The notes: generated by a model not told the origin, from the sequence alone. A DNA stretch of 64,000 bases from Firm-04 sp946413695 (GCA_946413695.1 CAMKLV010000008.1:1-64000); one strand, 5' to 3'. Positions 24,963 through 34,060 are shown, counted from the stretch's first letter. Numbers and translations: made by a program.

Positions 24963-26189
24963 ATGCACAGCAATATCATTATAGTCGGCGGCGGCGCATC
25001 GGGTATGTTCGCCGCCGTCACAGCAGCACGCCGCGGCAGATCGGTTCTGCTGCTCGATGCGAATGACCGCCTCGGGCACAAGCTCTCGATCACCGGAAAA
25101 GGACGCTGCAACGTCACAAACAACTGTGACCCCGACACCCTGATGCAGAATGTGCCGCGCAATCCGCGGTTTCTGTATTCGGCTTTCTCGCGCTGCACGC
25201 CCGCGGATGTCATGGCGTTTTTTGAGTCCGCAGGCGTCCCGCTCAAGACCGAGCGCGGCAGGCGCGTCTTTCCACAGAGCGACAGCGCAAAGGATATCGT
25301 CTCAACGCTCATCGCCGAAATGCGGCGTGAAAATGTACGGATCTTCGATCATGCGCGCGTCACGGAGCTGCTGATCTCAGAGGGCTGCTGCACCGGAGTC
25401 CGTCTTGAAAACGGCGCAGAGCACACTGCGGATGCCGTCCTGCTGGCGACCGGCGGCATGAGCTATCCGCGGACCGGTTCACGCGGCGACGGCTACCGTC
25501 TCGCGGAGCAGGCAGGACATACGGTCATAGCGCCGCAGCCCTCGCTGATCCCGCTGGAAACCGCTGAGCACGATCCGCAGGAGATGCAGGGGCTCTCGCT
25601 GAAAAATGTCACGCTGACCGTCACGAACGGCAAGAAAATTGTATTTTCCGAGCTCGGCGAGATGCTGTTCACGCATTTCGGCGTCTCCGGACCGCTCGTG
25701 CTCTCGGCAAGCTGTCTGCTCGATGCGCAGAAGCTCGGCAGCACGCTCCTGACAATCGACATGAAGCCCGCGCTCACGCCGGAACAGCTCGATCAGCGGA
25801 TTCAGCGCGATTTTGCCGAACAGAAAAACAAGGATCTTGCGAACGCGATGCGCGGTCTCCTGCCCGCTTCGATGATCCCCGTCATGCTCAGGCGCGCCGG
25901 AATATCCCCCGAAAAAAAGGTGCATGATATCACCAAAACGGAGCGTCTCGCGCTCGGGACAGCGATCAAAAAGTTCACGCTGCACCCGACTGCGATGCGT
26001 CCCATCGCTGAAGCGATCATCACGCGCGGCGGCGTCTCAGTGCGCGAGGTCAATCCGAACACGATGGAATCCAAGAAGATACGCGGATTATACTTTTCCG
26101 GTGAGCTGCTCGATGTCGATGCGTTCACCGGCGGCTACAATCTGCAGATCGCCTTTGCAACCGGATTTGCCGCGGGCTCTGCGATGTAA
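24963..26189 (+). CDS. HI0933-family NAD(P)/FAD-dependent oxidoreductase
   Basis: 408 aa, typical length. The N-terminal Rossmann motif is IIIVGGGASGMFAAVTAARRG, followed by GHKLSITGKGRCNVTNN, the diagnostic HI0933/BaiN-family block. LLATGGMSYPRTGSRGDGYRLA and the C-terminal RGGVSVREVNPNTMESKKIRGLYFSGELLDVDAFTGGYNLQ FAD-binding block are intact. Family members are linked to reduction steps such as bile-acid or other metabolite modification, but the substrate here cannot be read from sequence. Confidence 0.92.
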   Translation: MHSNIIIVGGGASGMFAAVTAARRGRSVLLLDANDRLGHKLSITGKGRCNVTNNCDPDTLMQNVPRNPRFLYSAFSRCTPADVMAFFESAGVPLKTERGRRVFPQSDSAKDIVSTLIAEMRRENVRIFDHARVTELLISEGCCTGVRLENGAEHTADAVLLATGGMSYPRTGSRGDGYRLAEQAGHTVIAPQPSLIPLETAEHDPQEMQGLSLKNVTLTVTNGKKIVFSELGEMLFTHFGVSGPLVLSASCLLDAQKLGSTLLTIDMKPALTPEQLDQRIQRDFAEQKNKDLANAMRGLLPASMIPVMLRRAGISPEKKVHDITKTERLALGTAIKKFTLHPTAMRPIAEAIITRGGVSVREVNPNTMESKKIRGLYFSGELLDVDAFTGGYNLQIAFATGFAAGSAM

Positions 26190-26199
26190 GGAGACATGT

Positions 26200-26703
26200 A
26201 TGGAAAAGGACTATCCGTATTTGCTGCTGTTTCTGCTGTTTGCTGCATTTCTGGACTGTATCACTGATCCCGCCAAAGCAGAACGTGTCTGCAGCACAGT
26301 TTTCATATTTCTTTTCATGTCCTGTGTGATCCCGATGATCGCATTATGCGGATTGGCGGTCTTTCTGATCCTGCGCGAGCAAAGGCGGCAGAAATCCGCC
26401 GCGCCGTTCAGGATTCCGCCGCTGCCTGAAACCGGTACGGAGCTTCGCGGTGAAGTTGTCAAATCCGGCGTATCTGCTGACAATTCCGAATATCATCTAT
26501 TGATCTGTTCGCAGCAGAACGGCAGACATCCGGTCTATTTTATGTTCCGGCTGCCGCCCGATTATCCGGCACCTGCAGCCGGTGCAGCGGTCGCGCTCTG
26601 GCGTACAGATCAGCCGTTTTCCGAACCGCAGCCGCTCCCGCAGGATGACACCGGCTGCTGTCTGCTGCTCCCATCATACTTACCGCAAGATTTTACAAAT
26701 TGA
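26200..26703 (+). CDS. Small membrane protein, beta-domain type
   Basis: 167 aa. Two hydrophobic helices (~5-20 and ~30-58) are followed by a ~105-residue soluble domain rich in beta strands (TELRGEVVKSGVSADNSEYHLLICSQ). This order, membrane helices followed by a beta domain, recurs in the next two genes and recalls DUF3592-type proteins. AAGGAG is 7-8 nt upstream of the ATG at 26200. Function unknown. Confidence 0.7.
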   Translation: MEKDYPYLLLFLLFAAFLDCITDPAKAERVCSTVFIFLFMSCVIPMIALCGLAVFLILREQRRQKSAAPFRIPPLPETGTELRGEVVKSGVSADNSEYHLLICSQQNGRHPVYFMFRLPPDYPAPAAGAAVALWRTDQPFSEPQPLPQDDTGCCLLLPSYLPQDFTN

Positions 26704-26713
26704 GGACATCATT

Positions 26714-27331
26714 ATGACAACATCTGTTATTGTAGATATTATCATCAGCACAATGCTGCTCATCATTTGTTTCTGGCTCGATGCTGCCTGTCTCGGTGCA
26801 GCCGTCGGATGCTTCCGTGAGCGCAAACGCCGGATGCGCGCGCTCAGTCAGACTGCCGCGAGTTATCCGGTAGAGGGCGTGGTGCTCGATGCAAAGCTCG
26901 TGCAGGATCCGCCCGGCACGCCCGATCCGCTGCACTATAAGTATTCGCTCCGCTATCAGGATGTTTCCGGCGGACAGCACCGCGCATTTCTCGGCATCAG
27001 CAGCACAAGACCGCTCTATTACGCTGCCGGGCAGATTGTCCCGCTGCAGATTCTGCAGCAGTCGGTCATTGTGCCGGATACCGATGCGTTCAATCCGGCG
27101 CGCGGCGCAAACGGCATCATCGACTGCCCGATTTCGTTCCGCAAGTGGCTCGGCAAACCGATTGACGAAACCGGCACCGTCCTTTTTGTGAGCGACTTCC
27201 GGCAGATCACAGGCGAGCTTGAGGAGAAGATCCGTTCGCAGCAGATCGCAGGCTGGCTCTGGTTCAGCGGCTTCATCCTCTCGCTGATGTTCACAGCCGG
27301 CACACTGATTTCGCTGTTCTCACAGTTTTGA
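26714..27331 (+). CDS. Small membrane protein, DUF3592-like
   Basis: 205 aa. An N-terminal helix (~3-32), a central beta domain (~50-150; PVEGVVLDAKLVQD, YKYSLRYQDVSGGQHRAFLG, YYAAGQIVPLQIL) and a C-terminal helix (~178-202). The central GxVxDxxxxxxxxYxYxxxYxDxxG pattern resembles DUF3592. It starts 10 bp after the preceding gene and is co-directional. Function unknown. Confidence 0.72.
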   Translation: MTTSVIVDIIISTMLLIICFWLDAACLGAAVGCFRERKRRMRALSQTAASYPVEGVVLDAKLVQDPPGTPDPLHYKYSLRYQDVSGGQHRAFLGISSTRPLYYAAGQIVPLQILQQSVIVPDTDAFNPARGANGIIDCPISFRKWLGKPIDETGTVLFVSDFRQITGELEEKIRSQQIAGWLWFSGFILSLMFTAGTLISLFSQF

Positions 27332-27423
27332 AGGAGGTGCAGCAGCGCCGGAAAGCTGCTGCCATTGCAGGCGCGATTCTGATTTTTCTATGCTGGATTC
27401 TTTTACCGGTTTATGCATGTTGA
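27328..27423 (+). CDS. Possible tiny membrane peptide
   Basis: A 31-codon frame in the 139-bp gap between two membrane-protein genes. From a TTG that overlaps the upstream stop (or a GTG at 27337) it reads a basic start, KEVQQRRKAAA, then one hydrophobic segment IAGAILIFLCWILLPVYAC, then stop. The composition is that of a single-helix peptide or an orphan signal sequence. No well-spaced RBS supports either start (the AAGGAGG lies inside the frame), so it may be a decayed gene start. Confidence 0.25.
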   Translation: MKEVQQRRKAAAIAGAILIFLCWILLPVYAC

Positions 27424-27470
27424 CATTTACAATCCGCTCCCGTAAAAACTGACATCACGGAGGTATTCCC

Positions 27471-28139
27471 ATGCTGATCGCATACCTTGTGGAATTACTC
27501 GAAGACCTGCTGCAGAATATGCTGATCATGTTCGTGCTGATCATTGCGGTTGTCCTGATTATCACGGCGATTATCGTGCGTTTTCTTCTGGAGCGGCAGG
27601 CGAAAGCGGAAAGCGCCCCGATCCCCGAGCAGCCGCCCGTCCCGCAGCAGATTCAGACAAGCCGGAATATCGGCGGCACGGTCACGCAGATTCGGGAAAT
27701 TCGTGCCGCGGTCTACGGTCAGACGAAAAACCGCTATTTTGAGCTTGCAATCACCTATGATGCCGGAAACGGCTTGCAGACTGCGCTGATCGGCGTCCGG
27801 ACAGACGGCGAAAACCTGATCTGGAACGAGGGCGACAAGGTGCGCTTACAGGTCTTTGCGCATCCGCTGCTTTCCGCCGCGCCGGAGGACTTCATCGAAG
27901 CAGCGAACGCCTGCGGCACACTGCCGAAGCGGAATCTCCATTTCCGCGAGATCGGTGATATCGCAACGGACGAAACCGCAACCGTCATTTTTGCCGCAGA
28001 TGCAAAGGCGCTTGAAACACAGCTCCGGAAAGCCATGCCGCAGCCTGCGCCCGTTCCAGCAGGCAGAATTGCCGGCGACATCGCAAAAGAAGGCGGTCAT
28101 ATGCTCCTGAAAGATATCATCAGGAACGCCCTGAAATAA
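27471..28139 (+). CDS. Small membrane protein with a soluble beta domain
   Basis: 222 aa. A long N-terminal helix (~15-42, MLIMFVLIIAVVLIITAIIVRFLLE) anchors a Pro-rich linker and a beta domain (GGTVTQIREIRAAVYGQTKNRYFELAITYD) similar in layout to the two preceding membrane proteins. The C-terminus has an amphipathic stretch. CGGAGGTATTCCC precedes the ATG. The three genes look like diverged relatives of one family. Function unknown. Confidence 0.72.
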   Translation: MLIAYLVELLEDLLQNMLIMFVLIIAVVLIITAIIVRFLLERQAKAESAPIPEQPPVPQQIQTSRNIGGTVTQIREIRAAVYGQTKNRYFELAITYDAGNGLQTALIGVRTDGENLIWNEGDKVRLQVFAHPLLSAAPEDFIEAANACGTLPKRNLHFREIGDIATDETATVIFAADAKALETQLRKAMPQPAPVPAGRIAGDIAKEGGHMLLKDIIRNALK

Positions 28140-28202
28140 CCGTTCGGGCTGCACATTCCGCCCGATCCACGATCCCCTTTTGAAAGGAAGTATTGTAACC
28201 CC

Positions 28203-31022
28203 ATGCTCGATAAAATCATCATCCGCGGTGCCCGAGAGCACAATCTGAAAAATGTCAATCTGGAAATTCCCCGCGACAAGCTCGTTGTATTTACGGGGCT
28301 TTCCGGCTCCGGCAAATCCTCGCTCGCCTTTGATACGATCTATGCAGACGGACAGCGGCGCTATATGGAGTCGCTGTCCTCTTATGCACGGATGTTTTTA
28401 GGACAGATGGAAAAGCCGGATGTGGACAGCATCGACGGGCTCTCCCCCGCCATTTCCATCGACCAGAAAACAACCTCGAAGAATCCGCGCTCGACAGTCG
28501 GCACCGTCACGGAAATCTATGACTACCTGCGTCTGCTTTACGCGCGCATCGGCATTCCGCACTGCCCTGTCTGCGGCAGAGAGATTCTGCAGCAAACGGT
28601 CGATCAGGTTGCGGACAAGGTCTTAGAGCTCCCCGAGGGCACAAAGCTCCAGCTGCTTGCCCCGATCGTCCGCGGCAGAAAGGGCGAATACACCAAGGAG
28701 CTCGAGCAGGCGAAAAAGGCAGGCTATGTCCGTGTCCGCGTGGACGGCATCATCTATGATCTCAGCGAAAAGATCAAGATGAACAAGAACCAGAAGCACA
28801 ATATCGAGATCATCGTGGACCGCCTTGTTGTCAAGGAGAGCATCCGCTCGCGCCTGACGGACAGCATCGAGACCACAACCGCGCTTTCGGACGGTCTGGT
28901 GCTGGTTGATATCATCGACGGCGAGGAGATTCTCTATTCGCTCTCCTACGCATGCCCCGAGCACGGCGTCTCCGTTGAGGAGCTGACCCCGCGGATGTTC
29001 TCGTTCAACAATCCGTTCGGCGCCTGCGAGACCTGTACCGGTCTCGGCGTGTTCACGGAGTTCGAGCCCGAGCTGCTCATGCCGAACAAGGATCTGACCG
29101 TCCACGAGGGCGGATTCAAGGTTGTCGGCTGGAACTGGAAGGACCCGAAATCCGTCGCGAATATGTATGCAAACGCGCTGCACGAAACCTACGGCGTGCC
29201 GCTCGATACCCCGCTGCGCGACATGACAAAGGAACAGCTCGATCTGTTCCTCTGGGGCAACGGCGAGGAGGATCTGACGCTGCATCAGGCGCCGGAATAC
29301 GGCGGCGCGACCTATGTCCACCCGTTCGAGGGACTGATCCCGAACCTCAAGCGCCGCTATGCAACCGGCGGGCAGTGGGTGAAGGATGAGCTCGCGGAAT
29401 ACATGAGCGAAGTCCCCTGCCCCGACTGCAAGGGCAAGCGTCTGAAAGCGATCTCGCTCGCGGTGACGGTCGGCGGCATTGACATTGACACGCTCTGCCA
29501 CAAGAGCGTGCATGATCTGGTTGACTTTTTCAATCAGATTCAGCTGACCGAGCGTGAGCTGATGATCGCGCGGCTGATTATCAAGGAAATCCGTGCAAGA
29601 CTGGGCTTTTTGCAGAGCGTCGGGCTCGGCTACCTGACGCTTGCGCGCTCTGCAAGCTCGCTTTCGGGCGGCGAGAGCCAGCGCATCCGCCTGGCGACGC
29701 AGATCGGCTCCGCGCTGATGGGCGTGCTCTATATCCTCGATGAGCCGAGCATCGGTCTGCACCAGCGCGACAACGAAAAGCTGATCGCAACGCTCAAGCG
29801 TCTGCGCGACTGCGGCAACACGCTGATCGTTGTGGAGCATGACGATGACACCATGCGCGCCGCGGATTATATCGTGGACATCGGACCGGGTGCCGGTGTG
29901 CACGGCGGCGAGATCGTCTGCGCGGGCACGCTCGAGGATATCCTCAAATGCGAAAAATCCGAGACAGGCGCCTATCTTTCCGGCAGAAAAAAGGTGCCCG
30001 TCCCGACGGAGCGCCGCGCCGGAAACGGACAGGAGCTCGTGGTATACGGTGCAGCGGTCAACAATCTCCGGAACATTGATGTGCACTTCCCGCTCGGCAA
30101 ATTCATCTGCGTAACGGGCGTCTCCGGCTCGGGCAAATCCTCGCTCGTCAATGAGGTGCTGTATAAGTATCTCGCTTCGCACCTGAACCGCGCCAAAATC
30201 CGCGCCTCGGGCTTTGACCGCATCGAGGGCGTTGAAAATCTGGATAAGGTCATCTGCATTGACCAGTCCCCGATCGGCAGAACGCCGCGCTCGAATCCGG
30301 CGACCTATACCGGCGTATTCGGCGATATCCGCGAACTGTTCGCGCAGACGCAGGACGCAAAAAAACGCGGCTACAGCGCCGGCAGATTCTCCTTCAATGT
30401 CAAGGGCGGCAGATGCGAAGCCTGCGAGGGCGACGGCATCGTCAAGATCGAGATGCACTTTCTGCCGGATGTCTACGTCCCCTGCGATGTCTGCAAGGGC
30501 GCACGCTATAACCACGAGACGCTCGAAGTCAAATACAAGGGCAAGTCGATCCACGATGTCCTCGAAATGACCGTTGAGGAAGGCTGCGAGTTCTTCTCCG
30601 CAATCCCGAAGATTGCGCGCAAGCTGACAACCCTGCGCGATGTCGGACTGGGATATATCCGCATCGGGCAGCCCGCGACCACGCTCTCCGGCGGTGAGGC
30701 GCAGCGCGTCAAGCTCTCAACGGAGCTGCAGCGCCGCTCCACCGGCAGAACAATCTATATCCTTGATGAACCGACAACCGGTCTGCACAATGCCGATGTG
30801 CACCGCCTGATTCAGGTTTTGCAGCAGCTCGCGGATGCGGGCAATACGCTGGTTGTCATCGAGCACAACATGGATGTCATCAAGGTTGCGGATCACATCA
30901 TTGATCTGGGACCCGAGGGCGGAAACGGCGGCGGCATGATCGTTGCCGAGGGAACGCCCGAGCAGATCGCCGCCTGCGAGGAATCCTATACCGGTCAGTT
31001 CCTCAAATCCTATCTGGAATAA
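28203..31022 (+). CDS. uvrA: Excinuclease ABC subunit A
   Basis: 939 aa, full length. Two ABC ATPase modules each have Walker A (GLSGSGKSSLAFDT; GVSGSGKSSLVNEV), signature (LSGGESQRIRLA; LSGGEAQRVKLS) and Walker B (YILDEPSIGLHQRD; YILDEPTTGLHNAD). Zinc-binding CPVCGREI and CEACEGDG...CDVCKG are present. UvrA finds helix-distorting DNA damage with UvrB. GAAAGGAAG precedes the ATG. uvrB and uvrC are not in the window. A bidirectional terminator lies downstream. Confidence 0.98.
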   Translation: MLDKIIIRGAREHNLKNVNLEIPRDKLVVFTGLSGSGKSSLAFDTIYADGQRRYMESLSSYARMFLGQMEKPDVDSIDGLSPAISIDQKTTSKNPRSTVGTVTEIYDYLRLLYARIGIPHCPVCGREILQQTVDQVADKVLELPEGTKLQLLAPIVRGRKGEYTKELEQAKKAGYVRVRVDGIIYDLSEKIKMNKNQKHNIEIIVDRLVVKESIRSRLTDSIETTTALSDGLVLVDIIDGEEILYSLSYACPEHGVSVEELTPRMFSFNNPFGACETCTGLGVFTEFEPELLMPNKDLTVHEGGFKVVGWNWKDPKSVANMYANALHETYGVPLDTPLRDMTKEQLDLFLWGNGEEDLTLHQAPEYGGATYVHPFEGLIPNLKRRYATGGQWVKDELAEYMSEVPCPDCKGKRLKAISLAVTVGGIDIDTLCHKSVHDLVDFFNQIQLTERELMIARLIIKEIRARLGFLQSVGLGYLTLARSASSLSGGESQRIRLATQIGSALMGVLYILDEPSIGLHQRDNEKLIATLKRLRDCGNTLIVVEHDDDTMRAADYIVDIGPGAGVHGGEIVCAGTLEDILKCEKSETGAYLSGRKKVPVPTERRAGNGQELVVYGAAVNNLRNIDVHFPLGKFICVTGVSGSGKSSLVNEVLYKYLASHLNRAKIRASGFDRIEGVENLDKVICIDQSPIGRTPRSNPATYTGVFGDIRELFAQTQDAKKRGYSAGRFSFNVKGGRCEACEGDGIVKIEMHFLPDVYVPCDVCKGARYNHETLEVKYKGKSIHDVLEMTVEEGCEFFSAIPKIARKLTTLRDVGLGYIRIGQPATTLSGGEAQRVKLSTELQRRSTGRTIYILDEPTTGLHNADVHRLIQVLQQLADAGNTLVVIEHNMDVIKVADHIIDLGPEGGNGGGMIVAEGTPEQIAACEESYTGQFLKSYLE

Positions 31023-31040
31023 GGCAGTGAGAATAGGCAT

Positions 31041-31076
31041 CCCCCATGTTTATCCACGAATAGAAAAAAGCCGCTC
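31041..31076 (-). repeat. Repeat family R3, copy i
   Basis: On the minus strand the terminator arm GCGGCTT is followed by TTCTAT and then ATAAACATGGGG. Copies ii and iii at 37783 and 38113 share the same pieces in the same order and spacing. Confidence 0.65.
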
Positions 31077-31110
31077 CGGTCAGCTTGATTGTCTGACCGG
31101 AGCGGTTTTT
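31064..31110. terminator. Bidirectional terminator between uvrA and the anti-sigma gene
   Basis: A perfect 13-bp stem (CCGCTCCGGTCAG with CTGACCGGAGCGG) is flanked by A6 on the left and T5 on the right, so it can end transcripts from both convergent genes. Confidence 0.9.
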
Positions 31111-31115
31111 ATATT

Positions 31116-33146
31116 TTACTTTGCGGCGGAAACATCAATCGTCATGCGTTCGCTGGATTTATGGATAAACGTGTATTCATCCGTATCCTCATCAGGCTCA
31201 TAGGATTTCTCATAGACAACCGTTTCCGCATTGATCCCTGTGATCGGCGGAACAGTCCCCTTCGGCACCAGCAGCCGGAAGCTGAAAGCGCCTGTCTCCG
31301 CATATTCCTGCTCCTGCTTGCCGATATTATAGTTCAGCGAGAGGATGCCGTCCGCGTCAATCGCAAGATCGGTGATCGAAACCGCAGCGCGTGCATCATC
31401 CGAGGGCAGCGTGATCTGCACAACATCGTATTTCTCCCAGTCCACATCCGTGATCTCCGCGGCAGCATCGGATTTATATGTCAGAACCGACGCAGTTGCT
31501 TCTGTTTCTGTATCCGAAATATGCATGATTCTGCTGCCCTGCACGGTCACGGTGTCCGGCTGCACATCCGGCACCGGACGGATATACTTCTGACAGAGCG
31601 ACGCAGCCCAGTAGCTCTGCGTGACCGGCTGCGCCATCAACCAGTCCTTGTAATGCTGCTGACCGTCCTGCTCCGTGCTGTAAACCGCGGCATCCGAATG
31701 AAATTCATCGAATGTCACCGACCATTCCGTGATCTCCGGCAGTCTGCCCTTCGGCACGGATATGAAGAAATAGAAGTTCTCCCCATACGCGATTGGTTCA
31801 GCCTGTTCGCCGCTGCCCGTCATCACATTGCAGACAAGATGCAGCCTGCCCGAGGGCGTCACCGTGCCGTCGCGGTAGGACCACGAGATCACGTTCTCCG
31901 GCATTTCACGCGCCGGAATGCCGACAAAGATCACATCATGCGGCTCGCAGGACGTATCGCCCTCCATGAGCGGTTCACCCTCGCCTGCAAACCACGCCGC
32001 GTTCATATACTCGGCAAGCTCCTTCGGCTGCTGACCGCTGTTTGTGAGATATGCCGCAGCTTCTTCCGCATTGTGCAGGACTTCCAGTCTGCCGCCTGCC
32101 GGAACCTCGATATCATCGCCGGAATAGTGATGCCAGTACCACGCATAGAACGGCTCCCCGATCACCTGTTCCACAACCTGTACCTCGGGATTTTCCGGCG
32201 CGGTCTGCTCCTTTTCAAGCCAGAGTCTGAAGCCCTCCTGATTCTGAGAAAACGCATTGAACGCTTTCCATTCATCGCCGTATTTTGCCTTACATTCGCG
32301 GTTTTTTTCGAGCCAGCCGTCCTTTTCCTGCTTCACATCCTCCGGCATATTCTCTGCGCGGAATTTCGTCAGGCGCAGCGCAAAATCGGTCAGGTCCGGC
32401 AGCACATTCTTTTCAACCGCGATGCCGTAATAGTTGATATACTCCTTTGCGCGGTCTGACGGCTCCGGCGAAATAAGCGGCATACAGACCGCATCCAGCG
32501 TCAGCTTGCCGTCCCGTGTAATCTCAGCACAGCGGTATGCGACCGCGGCACCGGAAGCATCTCCTGCAAACTGCTCCTGCGGAATTCCGAAGAAGATCAC
32601 ATCCTGCTCTGCGAGCACATCCGCATCCAGCATCGCAAGCAGAAGCTCCGCGGAATTGTCCGCCGGCTCCTCCGGTGTCAGAAAGTCAATCACCGACTGT
32701 GCCTGCTCCGGCGTGCGGATGATCTGCGCAGAAAGGCTGTACGGCGCATCTGCACGATTCCGTTTTGTCGCAGTATTCATGCCGTTCATTTTGATTTCAT
32801 CATAATTGTCATGTGAAAGCTCTGTCAGCACCTCGGTTTCGACAGAATCCCCTGCCGAATATCCGACGGACATCGAATCCTTGCTTCTGCTGATTGCCTC
32901 TCTGCCGACCGACACCGCCATGACAAGGCATGCCGCCATTGCCGCACAGATACCGATTTTCCACGGGCGCGATTTTGCAGCAGAAATATCGCGCTTCTTC
33001 GCGGAAATCACATCATTCGCGCGTGTGGTCTCCGCAGTGTTTTCCGCACCGGAAAGCGGCGTGCCGTTCTCGTTCCATTCTGCAAATTCATCGAGCATAT
33101 CCTGCGGCAGATTTCCAAGTGCGCACATCAAATCCTGATCTTTCAT
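31116..33146 (-). CDS. Membrane partner (putative anti-sigma factor) of the ECF sigma factor
   Basis: 676 aa. A ~60-residue cytoplasmic N-terminus (MKDQDLMCALGNLPQDMLDEFAEW) precedes one transmembrane helix (~63-80). A large external part of nearly 600 residues follows and appears to hold three related beta modules: VIFFGIPQEQ...DLTDFALRL, VIFVGIPAREM...FFISVPKGRLPEITEWSV and VVQITLPSDDA...FRLLVPKGTVPPITGINA. The ATG overlaps the stop of the sigma gene (ATGA), so translation is coupled, the classic sigma/anti-sigma arrangement. No HxxxCxxC zinc motif is seen, so this is not a ZAS-type anti-sigma. The ligand sensed outside is unknown. Confidence 0.8.
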   Translation of the reverse strand: MKDQDLMCALGNLPQDMLDEFAEWNENGTPLSGAENTAETTRANDVISAKKRDISAAKSRPWKIGICAAMAACLVMAVSVGREAISRSKDSMSVGYSAGDSVETEVLTELSHDNYDEIKMNGMNTATKRNRADAPYSLSAQIIRTPEQAQSVIDFLTPEEPADNSAELLLAMLDADVLAEQDVIFFGIPQEQFAGDASGAAVAYRCAEITRDGKLTLDAVCMPLISPEPSDRAKEYINYYGIAVEKNVLPDLTDFALRLTKFRAENMPEDVKQEKDGWLEKNRECKAKYGDEWKAFNAFSQNQEGFRLWLEKEQTAPENPEVQVVEQVIGEPFYAWYWHHYSGDDIEVPAGGRLEVLHNAEEAAAYLTNSGQQPKELAEYMNAAWFAGEGEPLMEGDTSCEPHDVIFVGIPAREMPENVISWSYRDGTVTPSGRLHLVCNVMTGSGEQAEPIAYGENFYFFISVPKGRLPEITEWSVTFDEFHSDAAVYSTEQDGQQHYKDWLMAQPVTQSYWAASLCQKYIRPVPDVQPDTVTVQGSRIMHISDTETEATASVLTYKSDAAAEITDVDWEKYDVVQITLPSDDARAAVSITDLAIDADGILSLNYNIGKQEQEYAETGAFSFRLLVPKGTVPPITGINAETVVYEKSYEPDEDTDEYTFIHKSSERMTIDVSAAK

Positions 33147-33703
33147 ATCAGCCCCTCCTCCTTGAGAAATACACGGAGCTTTTCCCGTGTACGTTTCAGG
33201 TTCATTTTGATTTTTCCGACGGTTGCGCCGTGCGCATCCGCGATTTCCTGCGGTGTCTGCATGGCGTAATAGCGCGCAAGGAATATCATGCGCGAATCCT
33301 TTGAGACCGAGCGCAGAAACCGCGCCACAGCGTCCTGCAATGCGATTTCGTTGACCTGATCTTCCGGATTTTCGTCGGATGCCAGATAAGGTGCAAGCTC
33401 CTCGAGCGTTTCAGCCGTCTGACCGCCGCCGCGCTTTTCTGCGCGCTTTGCAGAGAGCCTGTCCAGCGCGAGATTGCGCGTGATGCCGGAGACAAACGCT
33501 GTCAGGGAGCGCGGCTGTGCCGGCGGAATCGAATCCCAGAGCTTCAAAAGGACGTCATTTGCGCACTCCTCCGCGTCCTGTCTGTCCCCGAGAATGCGGA
33601 ATGCGACGGTGCGGCAGAGCTTGCCGAATTTCTCCTCACATGCTGCAAGCGCCCGCTCATCGCGGTTCGCAAACATCAGCAGGAGCTCCTTTTCTGCAAC
33701 CAT
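33143..33703 (-). CDS. ECF-type RNA polymerase sigma factor
   Basis: 186 aa. Region 2 is ~10-80 (LLLMFANRDERAL, VAFRILGDRQDAEECANDVLLKLWDSI), region 4 is ~115-180 (LQDAVARFLRSVSKDSRMIFLARYYAMQTPQEIADAHGATVGKIKMNLKRTREKL). The ATG at 33703 is chosen because AGGAGG lies 9 nt upstream; a GTG at 33742 is less likely. It shares an overlapping stop/start with the membrane partner. A vegetative-type promoter lies 150 bp upstream, and an R2 repeat hairpin sits in the leader between them. Confidence 0.92.
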   Translation of the reverse strand: MVAEKELLLMFANRDERALAACEEKFGKLCRTVAFRILGDRQDAEECANDVLLKLWDSIPPAQPRSLTAFVSGITRNLALDRLSAKRAEKRGGGQTAETLEELAPYLASDENPEDQVNEIALQDAVARFLRSVSKDSRMIFLARYYAMQTPQEIADAHGATVGKIKMNLKRTREKLRVFLKEEGLI

Positions 33704-33780
33704 ATCCTGATCCCTCCTTTCCGGAGCTTCTTGCCCCTTCACCTTATCTGACGGTTTCCGTCCGGGCTGCGTAACGGAAA

Positions 33781-33833
33781 AATTAGAAATTAGAAATTTG
33801 AAATGAGAAATTAAGGTGTCCGCTGACGCGGAC
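33781..33833 (+). repeat. R2 repeat, copy c
   Basis: Purine tract (AGAAATTAGAAATTTGAAAT, GAGAAATTAAG) followed by GTGTCCGC-TGAC-GCGGAC; the hairpin is at 33818-33833. It forms an inverted pair with the tract at 33936-33960. Confidence 0.7.
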
Positions 33834-33852
33834 GATTGATATATTCTTCTCC

Positions 33853-33882
33853 ATTATAGCACAGAATAGGAACAATCGTAAA
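33853..33882 (-). promoter_or_regulatory. Probable promoter of the ECF sigma operon
   Basis: Minus strand TTTACG, an 18-bp spacer, TATAAT with TGC before it. The remainder of the 357-bp gap 33704-34060 holds repeats and the promoter of the next gene; I see no gene in it. Confidence 0.6.
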
Positions 33883-33935
33883 GTATTATCATCAGCTTCA
33901 GGATTTGAACGGATCGGCATACAGTGTGAACGATA

Positions 33936-33960
33936 CAATTTCTCATTTCTCATTCTATTT
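33936..33960 (-). repeat. R2 purine tract, copy d (no hairpin)
   Basis: On the minus strand an AGAATGAGAAATGAGAAATT tract, in inverted orientation to copy c. Confidence 0.5.
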
Positions 33961-33966
33961 TCCCTC

Positions 33967-33995
33967 TTGCTTTTTTTGCATGTTTCTGGTATAAT
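33967..33995 (+). promoter_or_regulatory. Promoter of the membrane protein-trmO-regulator-mreCD region
   Basis: TTGCTT, a 17-bp spacer, TATAAT, with TGG before the -10. Confidence 0.8.
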
Positions 33996-34060
33996 AGTAT
34001 TATGCGGTTGTATATCCTGCCGCAGATACAAAAGATCATGGAAAAAGGAGTCCAGTCGAA

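Noticed and set aside
28623..30554. A 643-codon open frame antisense to uvrA
   Set aside because: Same reason: reverse-frame artefact over a certain gene, with no motif of its own.
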